A DNA stretch of 64,000 bases from Maribellus luteus. GTDB lineage: Bacteria; Bacteroidota; Bacteroidia; Bacteroidales; Prolixibacteraceae. Below the pieces are notes generated by a model. The model saw nothing but the letters and a program-made list of their open reading frames with translations. It did not search any database and was not told where the DNA came from. Shown here one piece after another: positions 1 to 8,889 of the stretch. The stretch spans positions 1 to 64,000 of the forward strand of contig NZ_QWGR01000009.1 of the NCBI RefSeq assembly GCF_003576475.1. The letters run 5' to 3'. Made by a program: the position numbers and the translations under genes. Every line of letters starts with the position of its first letter. The stretch's first letter is position 1.

Positions 1-2
1 TG

Positions 3-899
3 ATTGTAAGTTCTCAAAATGCCAATCCAACCCTCGATCCGATTGCGGATATCGACACCACCGGGCAGGTTCCGCAGTTGACCGTTGCTTTGTCGGGAAT
101 CTCTTTTGGTGCCGATTGTGCCGACCAGGATCTCACCGTAACAGCAAGCGGGGTTAACCCGGCAGTAGTTGAAAACATCAGTGTAATGTACACTTCTCCC
201 GATTCTGAGGGGGAACTGCTTCTCGACATCCCGGCTTTGGCTAGCGGAAGCGACACCATTACCGTAACGCTTACTGACAGCGAAGGCGCCTCTGTTTCCC
301 AAACGTTTGTGGTGATCATTAATGACACCAACCAGGCTCCGGTGCTTCTTACTATGGTAGCTGACCAGGAAGTGATTGCCGACCGCACCTTAAGCGTTTC
401 GCTGAAAGAAACCTTTGGGGATCCGGACAACGATATGCTTTCCCTGGAACTATCCATGGAAGACGGCACTTCCCTACCCGCCTGGATCAGTTTTGCCAAC
501 GATACACTGGTGGCCATGCCTGCTATTGCAGATACCGGCTGTGTGACACTGGTTATTACCGCCACCGATCCTTCGATGGCTTCGGCAAGCGATACCTTTG
601 TGGTTTGTGCGCTCGATTTCCCGGTAAGTGTAATTGACATCCCAACGAGCGGGCTAAGCCTGAATATGTATCCCAACCCGTCGAAAGGCCTGGTTACACT
701 GGAATTTGATGCCCAGCTAAGCGGAGACATTGAACTGATGGTTAGCGACATGGGAGGAAAACGGATTCTGCAGAAAACCTACCTGGCAGGCGAGCGAATC
801 GACTTTAACCTGTCTGACCAGGTTTCAGGAATGTACCTTGTCAACGTCAGGGCCGAAAATCAGGTTTATGTGCGAAAACTCATTCTGAATAAGAAATAA
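3..899 (+). CDS. T9SS type A sorting-domain protein, 3' part only
   Basis: This is the C-terminal part of a large secreted protein whose start lies before the window; the frame is open from base 3, so the TTG at 78 is not a real start. The visible ~298 residues hold Ig/cadherin-like repeats (a DPDNDMLSLE...LPAWISF pattern typical of dystroglycan-type cadherin-like domains). The last ~75 residues form a type IX secretion type A sorting domain (YPNPSKG near its start, KLILNKK at the end). Such domains direct passage through the outer-membrane T9SS and attachment at the cell surface or release. Substrate or adhesive role cannot be judged from this fragment. A strong bidirectional hairpin follows the stop. 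Confidence 0.85.
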   Translation: MVSSQNANPTLDPIADIDTTGQVPQLTVALSGISFGADCADQDLTVTASGVNPAVVENISVMYTSPDSEGELLLDIPALASGSDTITVTLTDSEGASVSQTFVVIINDTNQAPVLLTMVADQEVIADRTLSVSLKETFGDPDNDMLSLELSMEDGTSLPAWISFANDTLVAMPAIADTGCVTLVITATDPSMASASDTFVVCALDFPVSVIDIPTSGLSLNMYPNPSKGLVTLEFDAQLSGDIELMVSDMGGKRILQKTYLAGERIDFNLSDQVSGMYLVNVRAENQVYVRKLILNKK

Positions 900-911
900 A
901 ATCTCTGAAAT

Positions 912-948
912 AAAAAAACAGGAATCCAAAACGGGTTCCTGTTTTTTT
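912..948. terminator. bidirectional terminator between the T9SS cargo gene and dacB
   Basis: A 16-bp stem (912-927 with 933-948, one T-G wobble) with a 5-nt loop has an A-run on its left side and a T-run on its right. It can therefore end transcription from both convergent genes. Confidence 0.85.
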
Positions 949-963
949 TATGCACGTATCTTA

Positions 964-2391
964 TCAGTTTTCCTGCTTTAAGGTCAGCAGTAATTTTTCG
1001 ATTTCCTTCACAAGCGAGAAATGCGAGCCATGAAAATGGTTGAACATGATGGAGAACACCAATTTCTTCCCGGAATCGGCTACCAAATAACCTGAGTAGC
1101 AACGTACCCGGGTCATCGATCCGCTTTTGGCCTGCAATGAATTACCGGGAAAAAGGTTCTTATCAAACAAATACATGGTGCCGTTTCCGGGAGATGGCAG
1201 AGAAGCCACGAACGATTTGTTATCAGCCATAAATGTCAGCAATTCAATAAAAAAATGAGGCGATACCACATTGAAATGCGACAAACCGCTTCCATCTTCC
1301 ATCAGCAAACTTTCGGTATCCAATCCCTGCTTCTTCCAAAAATCCGTTACAATGTCAATCCCGGCATCCCGGTTCCCCAATCCATTCTTTTCAACTGCCA
1401 ACTGCTTCAGAAGATGCTCTGAGAAAAGATTTACACTTTCGTGGTTTAGTACCTCAACAATGTCCGCCAATTTTGGAGACAATTGCATATAAATCTTCTG
1501 AAAATGTTTGTCGTCTGTTTTCCGAAACTCCACTTTCCCCTCAATAAATATTCCGGCTTCGGCCAGTGCTACGGTCAAATCGTTTGCCAGTACGCCCGAA
1601 GGATCGGGCATTGAAGCCCTGATGGTAAAAGCTTTCCGGTTGGCTGGAATGCTGCCTCTAATCACCCTGTTTTTATCGAGCGGGCTACCAAAAACATAGG
1701 CATTGTCGCGGTTCACTTCCGACGAAACAACCTCGTTGCTAAATTCAATCCCGGGTACTTTGGGCTGCGTCATGATCACCTGTGTTGGCGCTCCTATTTC
1801 TTTGGGCGACCGGAAGGTAATCCGGAACAGGTTGTCGTAAACCGTAAATGCATCGGCACCTGCACCGTAATAATTCCCCAAATCTTCCCAAATCCAGGTA
1901 GCCGGTACCTTTTCCGAATCATATACCGACGCATCCAGTACCAGGTTGCCGTTTACACGTTTAATCCCGGCATCCGATATTTTTTGCACCCAGTTTTGCA
2001 GAAACCTGAAATAATGGTCCTGGAAATACTCCGATCCCAACGCCGGATCTGCTCCTCCTTTTAACACCAGGTCGCCTTTTAACTCCCCTTGCTTGTTGAT
2101 ATTTCCTTCGTAACCAATAATGGTTTTAAACTCATAATCGTCGCCCAGCAGCTCAAGAGCCGTAGCGGTGGTTACAAGTTTTATAGTGGAAGCCGGAACC
2201 AGTAATTGATTCGCATTCAGGTTGTAAATCTCTTTTTGCGATTCCAGTTCCACAACTTGCATACCTACCGAAGCATTCTTGTACTCCGGCTTTTTTAATA
2301 ATTCAGAAACCGCGTTTGAGAACTGATTTTGGGCCAAACCATTCAGGAATAAAAACCCAAATATTGAAAGGAGGAAAATGCGTACCATCAT
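964..2391 (-). CDS. dacB: D-alanyl-D-alanine carboxypeptidase/endopeptidase, PBP4 family
   Basis: Penicillin-binding protein 4 family (475 aa), a periplasmic serine peptidase that trims peptidoglycan side chains and cross-links. Residues 1-20 are a signal peptide (hydrophobic run ending in GLAQ). The three catalytic motifs are present: SxxK as S68-T-I-K71, SxN as SVN near residue 319, and KTG-like KSG at 422-424. Length matches the family. The frame is open to a TTG at 2415, but the double ATG at 2391/2388 places the signal peptide correctly, so 2391 is preferred. The gene is divergent from fluC with only 38 bp between the start codons. Confidence 0.92.
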   Translation of the reverse strand: MMVRIFLLSIFGFLFLNGLAQNQFSNAVSELLKKPEYKNASVGMQVVELESQKEIYNLNANQLLVPASTIKLVTTATALELLGDDYEFKTIIGYEGNINKQGELKGDLVLKGGADPALGSEYFQDHYFRFLQNWVQKISDAGIKRVNGNLVLDASVYDSEKVPATWIWEDLGNYYGAGADAFTVYDNLFRITFRSPKEIGAPTQVIMTQPKVPGIEFSNEVVSSEVNRDNAYVFGSPLDKNRVIRGSIPANRKAFTIRASMPDPSGVLANDLTVALAEAGIFIEGKVEFRKTDDKHFQKIYMQLSPKLADIVEVLNHESVNLFSEHLLKQLAVEKNGLGNRDAGIDIVTDFWKKQGLDTESLLMEDGSGLSHFNVVSPHFFIELLTFMADNKSFVASLPSPGNGTMYLFDKNLFPGNSLQAKSGSMTRVRCYSGYLVADSGKKLVFSIMFNHFHGSHFSLVKEIEKLLLTLKQEN

Positions 2392-2397
2392 TTTTAT

Positions 2398-2405
2398 TAC
2401 TTTTG
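2398..2405 (+). promoter_or_regulatory. -7 element for fluC
   Basis: TACTTTTG matches the Bacteroidota -7 consensus TAnnTTTG and lies 24 bp before the fluC ATG. Confidence 0.5.
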
Positions 2406-2412
2406 AAAAGCT

Positions 2413-2420
2413 CAAAAATA
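2413..2420 (-). promoter_or_regulatory. -7 element for dacB
   Basis: Read on the minus strand this is TATTTTTG, a TAnnTTTG match 21 bp before the dacB ATG. It faces the fluC -7 element, so the two predicted transcripts would overlap at their 5' ends. Confidence 0.45.
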
Positions 2421-2429
2421 GCTAATAAT

Positions 2430-2810
2430 ATGCTGCGAACCATTTTAATTGTCGGAACCGGAGGATTTATCGGAAGCGTACTGCGCTATTTGGTTCAGCT
2501 GTTTGTTGAAAAAGGTTTATCGAGCACTTTCCCCTGGGGAACCTTTATTGCCAACATCGCGGGCAGTTTTATTATCGGGATCGTTTTTGCCCTGGCACAA
2601 AAAGGAAACCTGCTGAGTGCCGAATGGAGAATGTTTCTGGCAGTAGGAATTTGCGGGGGTTTTACCACCTTCTCGTCGTTTGCCTACAACAATTTAATGA
2701 TGCTGAAAGACGGTGTTTACGGGCAGTTTATCTGGAACGTTGGAGGCAGTTTGGTTTTTGGATTGCTGGCAGTGTATCTTGGGATGATCCTGGTAAAAGT
2801 TATTTTTTAG
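2430..2810 (+). CDS. crcB: fluoride ion channel FluC/CrcB
   Basis: Small membrane protein (126 aa) of the Fluc family, dual-topology dimeric channels that export fluoride and so relieve its toxicity. Four hydrophobic segments are visible. The family signature GGFTTFSSF lies at about residues 75-83 and GxxLRY-type residues near the N-terminus. The frame opens further upstream (2316), but that extension runs antisense into dacB and is not conserved-looking; the ATG at 2430 begins the expected hydrophobic first helix. No fluoride riboswitch fits in the 38 bp before it. A DUF190 gene follows, a common partnership for crcB. Confidence 0.93.
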   Translation: MLRTILIVGTGGFIGSVLRYLVQLFVEKGLSSTFPWGTFIANIAGSFIIGIVFALAQKGNLLSAEWRMFLAVGICGGFTTFSSFAYNNLMMLKDGVYGQFIWNVGGSLVFGLLAVYLGMILVKVIF

Positions 2811-2919
2811 AAACAAAGTTCCCCTGTTTTCTATTCTAAAATTTCAGTCTAAGCTGAAACCTGTTTTATACAAAATCGGTAAACCGAATTGATAAGACAT
2901 CCATCTAAATCATACAACT

Positions 2920-3276
2920 ATGAATATTTCTGAAAAAACCGGGATTCTTAAAGTCTATGTAGGAGAATCCGACAAAATCAACGGAAGGGTGCTGTTCGAG
3001 GAAATTGTTTTTGAAGCACGAAATTCAGGTTTGGCAGGTGCAACCGTTTACAAAGGCATTATGTCGTACGGAGCCAGCCACTCGATTCACACCATGAAAA
3101 TCTTTGCGTTATCTAACGATTTGCCGGTGATCATCGAAATCATCGACAACATTGAGAAGCTCGATCAGTTTTCTGAAAAGGTGAACAAAATTATGGAGGC
3201 CAGCAAACGCGGCGGACTGGTAACTTTCCAGGAATTGAGTGTGGTCCGCTACGAAAAAGGGGAAAAGTACAAATAA
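2920..3276 (+). CDS. DUF190 domain-containing protein
   Basis: Cytoplasmic 118-residue protein of the DUF190 family, which resembles PII-like signalling folds and is very often encoded beside crcB. The typical pattern is visible: a first strand ending in VYVGESD, a helix with FEARNSGLAGATVYKGI, then SIHTMKIFALSNDLPVIIEIID. A molecular role has not been established for this family; association with fluoride tolerance is inferred from gene neighbourhood. It starts 109 bp after crcB on the same strand and may be cotranscribed. No unusual features are seen. Confidence 0.85.
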   Translation: MNISEKTGILKVYVGESDKINGRVLFEEIVFEARNSGLAGATVYKGIMSYGASHSIHTMKIFALSNDLPVIIEIIDNIEKLDQFSEKVNKIMEASKRGGLVTFQELSVVRYEKGEKYK

Positions 3277-3751
3277 GCACTACGACCTGCATTTTATCCA
3301 CGAAAAATAAAACCCTCCGCTGCGAACCGAAGAGAATTCACAGGATTGCTGAACACAAAACAGCGCCATAATTACGTAAATACTGCCTCCGTAATTTCGA
3401 GCTTGCTCCGGGATAGTTCGACCAGATAACTTTGAACGACAAAATCATCGTTTTACTGAATTTATAATCATTCAAAACAAGACGGGTCGTACTTTCACTT
3501 AAGTAGCATCTGCTCAATGAAGTTCAGCGAATTACAAGCACACACCCAAAATAAAACACCTCAACATCCTTTATTTCAATATTTTAACTAAATGTTAATA
3601 AAGTTTTTACAGACTTCAATAAGCAATCCTTCAGGCAGTAATGGACTAATATTTTATATTTTCACGCCGCATTCAGGCAGATGAAAGATTCGTGGTTTTC
3701 AAACGCAGCTTCATCTGTTTCAAGCAAAAAAACCAGAAAATAAATATTAAT
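3277..3751. other. 475-bp intergenic stretch, no gene seen
   Basis: No convincing ORF, tRNA or terminator-like hairpin was recognised. The last ~150 bp are AT-rich and probably contain the promoter and leader of the downstream operon; no clean TAnnTTTG element was found. Confidence 0.4.
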
Positions 3752-4444
3752 ATGAGTTTTACACACGAAGTTGAAGGTATGATTTGTGTTGCACAAGGTG
3801 CAAATCATGGCCCGGCTCCAATTCCGGAAGAAGGAAAATGGGTAAAAGCCAAACAAGTTTCAGACATTTCGGGTTTAACCCACGGTGTAGGTTGGTGTGC
3901 TCCGCAACAAGGTGCATGTAAACTTACCTTGAATGTTAAAGACGGTATTATTGAAGAAGCATTGGTTGAAACAATCGGTTGTACCGGTATGACTCACTCA
4001 GCTGCTATGGCTTCTGAAATTCTTCCCGGAAAAACTATCCTGGAAGCCTTGAATACTGACCTTGTTTGCGACGCAATCAACACTGCCATGCGCGAGCTTT
4101 TCTTACAAATTGTATACGGTCGTACACAAAGTGCTTTCTCTGAAGGTGGTCTTCCAATTGGCGCAGGTCTTGAAGATTTAGGAAAAGGTCTTCGTGGTGT
4201 AACCGGTACTTTGTACGGAACTACAGCCAAAGGTCCTCGTTACCTTGAAATGGCTGAAGGTTACATTACAAAAATCGGTTTGGATGCAGACAGCGAGATT
4301 ATCGGTTATGAGTTTGTAAACCTTGGTCGTATGATGGATATGATCAAAACAGGTATGGACGCCAACGAAGCAGTACAAAAAGCTTCCGGAAAATATGGCC
4401 GTATCGACGATGCAGTTAAAGTTATTGACCCACGTAAAGAATAG
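3752..4444 (+). CDS. NifU/IscU-like Fe-S scaffold protein, partner of the GGGtGRT protein
   Basis: A 230-residue cytoplasmic protein whose residues ~45-110 resemble the Fe-S scaffold IscU/NifU: CAPxxGxCK (C49, C56) corresponds to the IscU CGAP loop, and GCTGMTHSAAMAS (C77) to the IscU GCGSAIASS loop. Other cysteines are C12 and C106. The usual third IscU cysteine motif is not obvious. The ATG at 3752 is preferred over 3692 because homology-like sequence begins there. It precedes the GGGtGRT gene by 12 bp, and this pairing is recurrent, so the two probably act together. Biochemical function is unknown; Fe-S or metal handling is inference from the cysteine pattern. Confidence 0.8.
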   Translation: MSFTHEVEGMICVAQGANHGPAPIPEEGKWVKAKQVSDISGLTHGVGWCAPQQGACKLTLNVKDGIIEEALVETIGCTGMTHSAAMASEILPGKTILEALNTDLVCDAINTAMRELFLQIVYGRTQSAFSEGGLPIGAGLEDLGKGLRGVTGTLYGTTAKGPRYLEMAEGYITKIGLDADSEIIGYEFVNLGRMMDMIKTGMDANEAVQKASGKYGRIDDAVKVIDPRKE

Positions 4445-4456
4445 GAGAAATTTATT

Positions 4457-5449
4457 ATGCCATTATTTGAAAGTTACGACAGAAGAATCAAACAAATTGA
4501 TGCATTCTTAAACGCAAACGGCATTTCTTCTATCGAAGAGGCCAAGAAAATATGTGATGACAAAGGTGTGGATGTTTACGAAATTGTTAAAGGTATTCAG
4601 CCTATCGCATTCGAAAACGCCATGTGGTCATACATTGTAGGTGCTGCTGTTGCCATTAAACGTGGACAAACTGCTGCTGCTGACATTGCCGCTACTTTAG
4701 GCGAAGGTTTACAGTCGTTCTGTATTCCGGGATCGGTTGCCGACGACCGTAAAGTAGGTTTAGGTCACGGTAACCTGGCGGCTATGTTATTGAAAGAAGA
4801 AACAAAATGTTTCGCTTTCCTGGCAGGACACGAATCATTCGCTGCTGCTGAAGGTGCCATTGGTATTGCAAAATCGGCTAACCGTGTTCGTAAAGAGCCA
4901 TTGCGTGTTATCCTGAACGGATTGGGAAAAGACGCTGCAAAAATTATCGCCCGTATCAACGGTTTTACCTACGTTCAAACTGATTTCGATTTTGCTACAG
5001 GCGAATTGAAAGAAGTACAGCGCAAAGCCTACTCTGCCGGTGACCGTGCAAAAGTAAACTGCTACGGTGCCAACGATGTACGCGAAGGTGTTGCCATTCT
5101 TCACAGCGAAGGTGTGGATGTATCGATTACCGGTAACTCAACCAACCCAACCCGTTTCCAGCACCCTGTTGCAGGTACTTACAAAAAAGAATGCATTGAG
5201 CAAGGTAAAAAATACTTCTCGGTAGCGTCGGGCGGCGGTACTGGCCGTACTTTGCACCCTGATAACATGGCTGCCGGTCCTGCTTCTTACGGTATGACAG
5301 ACACCATGGGTCGTATGCACTCTGATGCACAGTTCGCAGGTTCTTCTTCGGTTCCGGCTCACGTTGAGATGATGGGATTGATCGGAATGGGTAACAACCC
5401 AATGGTGGGTGCTTCTGTAGCTGTAGCTGTTGCAATCAGCCAGGCTTAA
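4457..5449 (+). CDS. GGGtGRT protein family
   Basis: A 330-residue cytoplasmic protein recognised by the sequence GGGTGRT at about residues 259-265, the signature that names this family of unknown function. Other glycine-rich segments (SVASGGGTG, GPASYGMTDTMGRMHSDAQF) suggest nucleotide or cofactor binding, but no known fold could be assigned by eye. It follows the IscU-like gene by 12 bp and ends at a strong terminator, so the two genes form a closed two-gene operon. Codon use is even and typical of well-expressed core genes. The function cannot be stated from sequence. Confidence 0.88.
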   Translation: MPLFESYDRRIKQIDAFLNANGISSIEEAKKICDDKGVDVYEIVKGIQPIAFENAMWSYIVGAAVAIKRGQTAAADIAATLGEGLQSFCIPGSVADDRKVGLGHGNLAAMLLKEETKCFAFLAGHESFAAAEGAIGIAKSANRVRKEPLRVILNGLGKDAAKIIARINGFTYVQTDFDFATGELKEVQRKAYSAGDRAKVNCYGANDVREGVAILHSEGVDVSITGNSTNPTRFQHPVAGTYKKECIEQGKKYFSVASGGGTGRTLHPDNMAAGPASYGMTDTMGRMHSDAQFAGSSSVPAHVEMMGLIGMGNNPMVGASVAVAVAISQA

Positions 5450-5479
5450 TATCGCTAAAAAACCATTCGATATATATCA

Positions 5480-5511
5480 AGCTCTGTCAGGTTTCCTGGC
5501 AGGGCTTTTTT
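5480..5511 (+). terminator. rho-independent terminator after the GGGtGRT operon
   Basis: A 12-bp stem with G-T wobbles (5480-5491 with 5495-5506), 3-nt loop and a T-run. Confidence 0.85.
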
Positions 5512-5629
5512 ATTCGCTGAAAATGGGAAGAATATCTCACCAACTTCGCATCATATTAAAATTCCAGTGACGTTAATACTGTACGATTAATTAAAACATT
5601 TTTCTGAGGACGGATTTGCGGGCTGCAAA

Positions 5630-5860
5630 CCATACAACTTTTTAATAACGTTCGTTCGTCAGCCGGCCTCTTTTGGTCGAGTGCTGAATCGAAACAAAGT
5701 CTTACGGAGAACGGGAAGCTCCGAGGAAACGAGGAGATCACCCGACCGAAGTTAGGCGTTGTGAAGATAAAGTGCGAAGAGCAAAAGCAGCCTTGAACTT
5801 TTGCTTCGTTTTGGTTCAAGCCAAAATGAAGAGCCACTCCGGCTTGAGGAGGGAGAATTT
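5630..5860. repeat. palindrome-rich non-coding segment
   Basis: Between two genes lies a GC-richer stretch with several nested inverted repeats, for example AGCAAAAG...CTTTTGCT near 5779-5804 and CTTGAAC...GTTCAAG near 5792-5820. A minus-strand ORF of 93 codons crosses it but has no protein-like features. It looks like a dispersed palindromic element; no second full copy was found in this window, only the short shared word TTCGTCAGCCG near 31558. Confidence 0.4.
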
Positions 5861-5892
5861 AAATGTTGTAGCTGAAATTTGAGGAAAATATA

Positions 5893-5900
5893 TAGTTTTG
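5893..5900 (+). promoter_or_regulatory. -7 element for the C_GCAxxG_C_C gene
   Basis: TAGTTTTG matches TAnnTTTG and sits 29 bp before the ATG at 5930. Confidence 0.5.
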
Positions 5901-5929
5901 CAACTTCTCATTTTAAACATACGCTAAAA

Positions 5930-6388
5930 ATGCCAAACAAAGAAGCATATATTCAGAACGCGCAAAAGCTCTTTGACGAAGGTTACGCCTGCTCGCAATC
6001 AGTATTACTGGCTTTTGCCGATGATTTCGATTTAGATAAAACCACAGCTAAGCTCATTTCGTCCACGTTTGGCGGAGGAATGGGACGCCTGCGCGAAACC
6101 TGCGGAGCCGTAACAGGGGGCTTTATGGTACTGGGGCTGGCCTTTGGAAATGAAATCCCGAACGACATGGAAACAAAGCTCAACAGCTACAAAAAAGTAC
6201 GCGAACTAAACAAACGGGTAAGCGAAGTTCATGGCACCTCCAACTGCAAACAATTGCTGATTAAACACGCCTCCGAACAACAGGTAAAAGACCGCCAGCA
6301 CCACAAGCTTATTTGCCGGCAGCTTGTGGGCGATGCCACCGGGCTTGTTTTCGACATTTTAAAGGAAAGTCAGAAAATCGGAGTGTAA
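5930..6388 (+). CDS. C_GCAxxG_C_C family protein
   Basis: A 152-residue cytoplasmic protein of the C_GCAxxG_C_C family, often annotated as redox-active. The defining cysteines are present in order: YACSQSV near residue 22, then ETCGAVTGG (the GCAxxG-like loop, here CGAVTGG) near residue 62, NCKQLL near residue 105 and ICRQLVGD near residue 132. Family members are thought to bind a metal or carry reactive cysteines, but the reaction is not established. The ATG at 5930 is chosen because a good promoter lies 29 bp upstream and homology-like sequence begins there. It appears to be a single-gene unit. Confidence 0.85.
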   Translation: MPNKEAYIQNAQKLFDEGYACSQSVLLAFADDFDLDKTTAKLISSTFGGGMGRLRETCGAVTGGFMVLGLAFGNEIPNDMETKLNSYKKVRELNKRVSEVHGTSNCKQLLIKHASEQQVKDRQHHKLICRQLVGDATGLVFDILKESQKIGV

Positions 6389-6567
6389 TCTTTCCGCCAA
6401 AACTGTATTAAAAAGAGTAAAGCCCCTCTCCTTTCCTCAGTATTAACACATTGTATAGCACGCACAGGCAACATTGCAAACCTGTACGAAAAACACTACC
6501 TTTCGTTCAAAATAAACCGACGGCCTGAATCAGCGTTAATTCTCCATTAATCTCGCTCAATGCTTGA

Positions 6568-7953
<1,386 letters not shown>

Positions 7954-7977
7954 GCGTATTTCTTAACGATATTCAGA

Positions 7978-8010
7978 AACCGTTCCGTCAGCCGATGGAG
8001 CGGTTTTTTT
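7978..8010 (+). terminator. rho-independent terminator of eno
   Basis: A 10-bp stem (AAACCGTTCC with GGAGCGGTTT, one T-G wobble), a 10-nt loop and a run of seven T. Confidence 0.88.
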
Positions 8011-8124
8011 ATGAAAATCAATTTTTAAAAATATCCAACAAAATCCGGAAAATTGGCTATTGGATATTCTGCATTAAAAAATAGAAACAAATCCCGGGTA
8101 GGAGTATCCATCTTAACTTATTCT

Positions 8125-8262
8125 TTTTGAAGGGGCCAAAAGCAACTTTCACGCAAAGTACGCCAAGGCTTAGGCAAAAGAACGCAAAAACAGAAACGGA
8201 TAGTGAGTACTCTGCGGCCTCTGCGCTTCTTTTGCGCCTTTGCGAGAACTTGTTTTACCAAC
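8125..8262. repeat. CGCAAAG-type low-complexity inverted repeat
   Basis: A left arm built from CGCAAAG/GGCAAAAG-like words (about 8140-8185) is mirrored by a right arm of CTTTTGCGCCTTTGCG (about 8225-8250). This gives an imperfect inverted repeat with no coding signal. Similar purine-rich CGCAAAG strings are known as dispersed intergenic sequences in Bacteroidota genomes; that is recollection, not shown here. Confidence 0.45.
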
Positions 8263-8386
8263 ATTCTGAAATGACCTAAAAATCCGGGGGCTTTTCCCAG
8301 GATAAATAAAATTCCAACAATGAAAATATTACACATTAACGCAACTAAAAGGAAGCAAATTTCATCTTGTTAGAAAACCAATAACT

Positions 8387-8815
8387 ATGAACAAACTTCT
8401 TATCATACCTTTTCTTCTCTTTCTTATTTTTAGCTGTGACAAAAATGAAGTAATTGACCGTTCAGATTATATTATAATTGGAGAGTGGAATTGGACAAGA
8501 ACAGACGGAGGAATGGATTTCAATATTCACGAAACTCCTGAATCAACAGGAAAATCAATCCGAATAAAATTGACAAATGATTCCAAATTTACATTGACAG
8601 AGGATGACAATGTAATTTTAAAGTGTACCTATGAATTGTCTCTGAAGAAATCGATTTATTCTGGAGAATTAGAAAAATACATCAATCTTTCAGAGAGTTA
8701 TCAAAATCAAAACATTGTCTTGAAGGGAATAGTAGCTGTTATCTCAAATGATACATTAACAATTTCTGACAATAGTTATGATGGCATAGGAAGTACATTT
8801 ATAAGAATAAAGTAA
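8387..8815 (+). CDS. predicted lipoprotein, function unknown
   Basis: A 142-residue protein with a short basic N-terminus, a hydrophobic run and a lipobox LIFSC, so it is predicted to be lipid-anchored with the mature chain starting at Cys17. The mature part is rich in beta-strand-like sequence (GEWNWTRTDGG, then a C-terminal IGSTFIRIK) and resembles small lipocalin-like lipoproteins in general form only. The gene is clearly more AT-rich than eno before it and lies at the edge of the repeat island, which suggests acquisition by transfer. No specific family was recognised. Confidence 0.65.
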   Translation: MNKLLIIPFLLFLIFSCDKNEVIDRSDYIIIGEWNWTRTDGGMDFNIHETPESTGKSIRIKLTNDSKFTLTEDDNVILKCTYELSLKKSIYSGELEKYINLSESYQNQNIVLKGIVAVISNDTLTISDNSYDGIGSTFIRIK

Positions 8816-8821
8816 AAAAAG

Positions 8822-8855
8822 CCCCTGCAGGCAGCGACTTAGGGGTAAGAAACGA
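8822..8855. terminator. weak hairpin after the lipoprotein gene
   Basis: GCCCCT pairs with AGGGGT across a ~16-nt loop. The adjoining A-run (8816-8822) would make it a terminator only for minus-strand transcription, so its role is uncertain. Confidence 0.35.
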
Positions 8856-8889
8856 GTGTAGTTATTTACGAATTGAAAGCTTTTCCAAA

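Noticed and set aside
2340-2430. Fluoride riboswitch before crcB
   Set aside because: Only 38 bp separate the divergent starts, too little for the aptamer, and no GGNGAUG-type pseudoknot sequence was seen.
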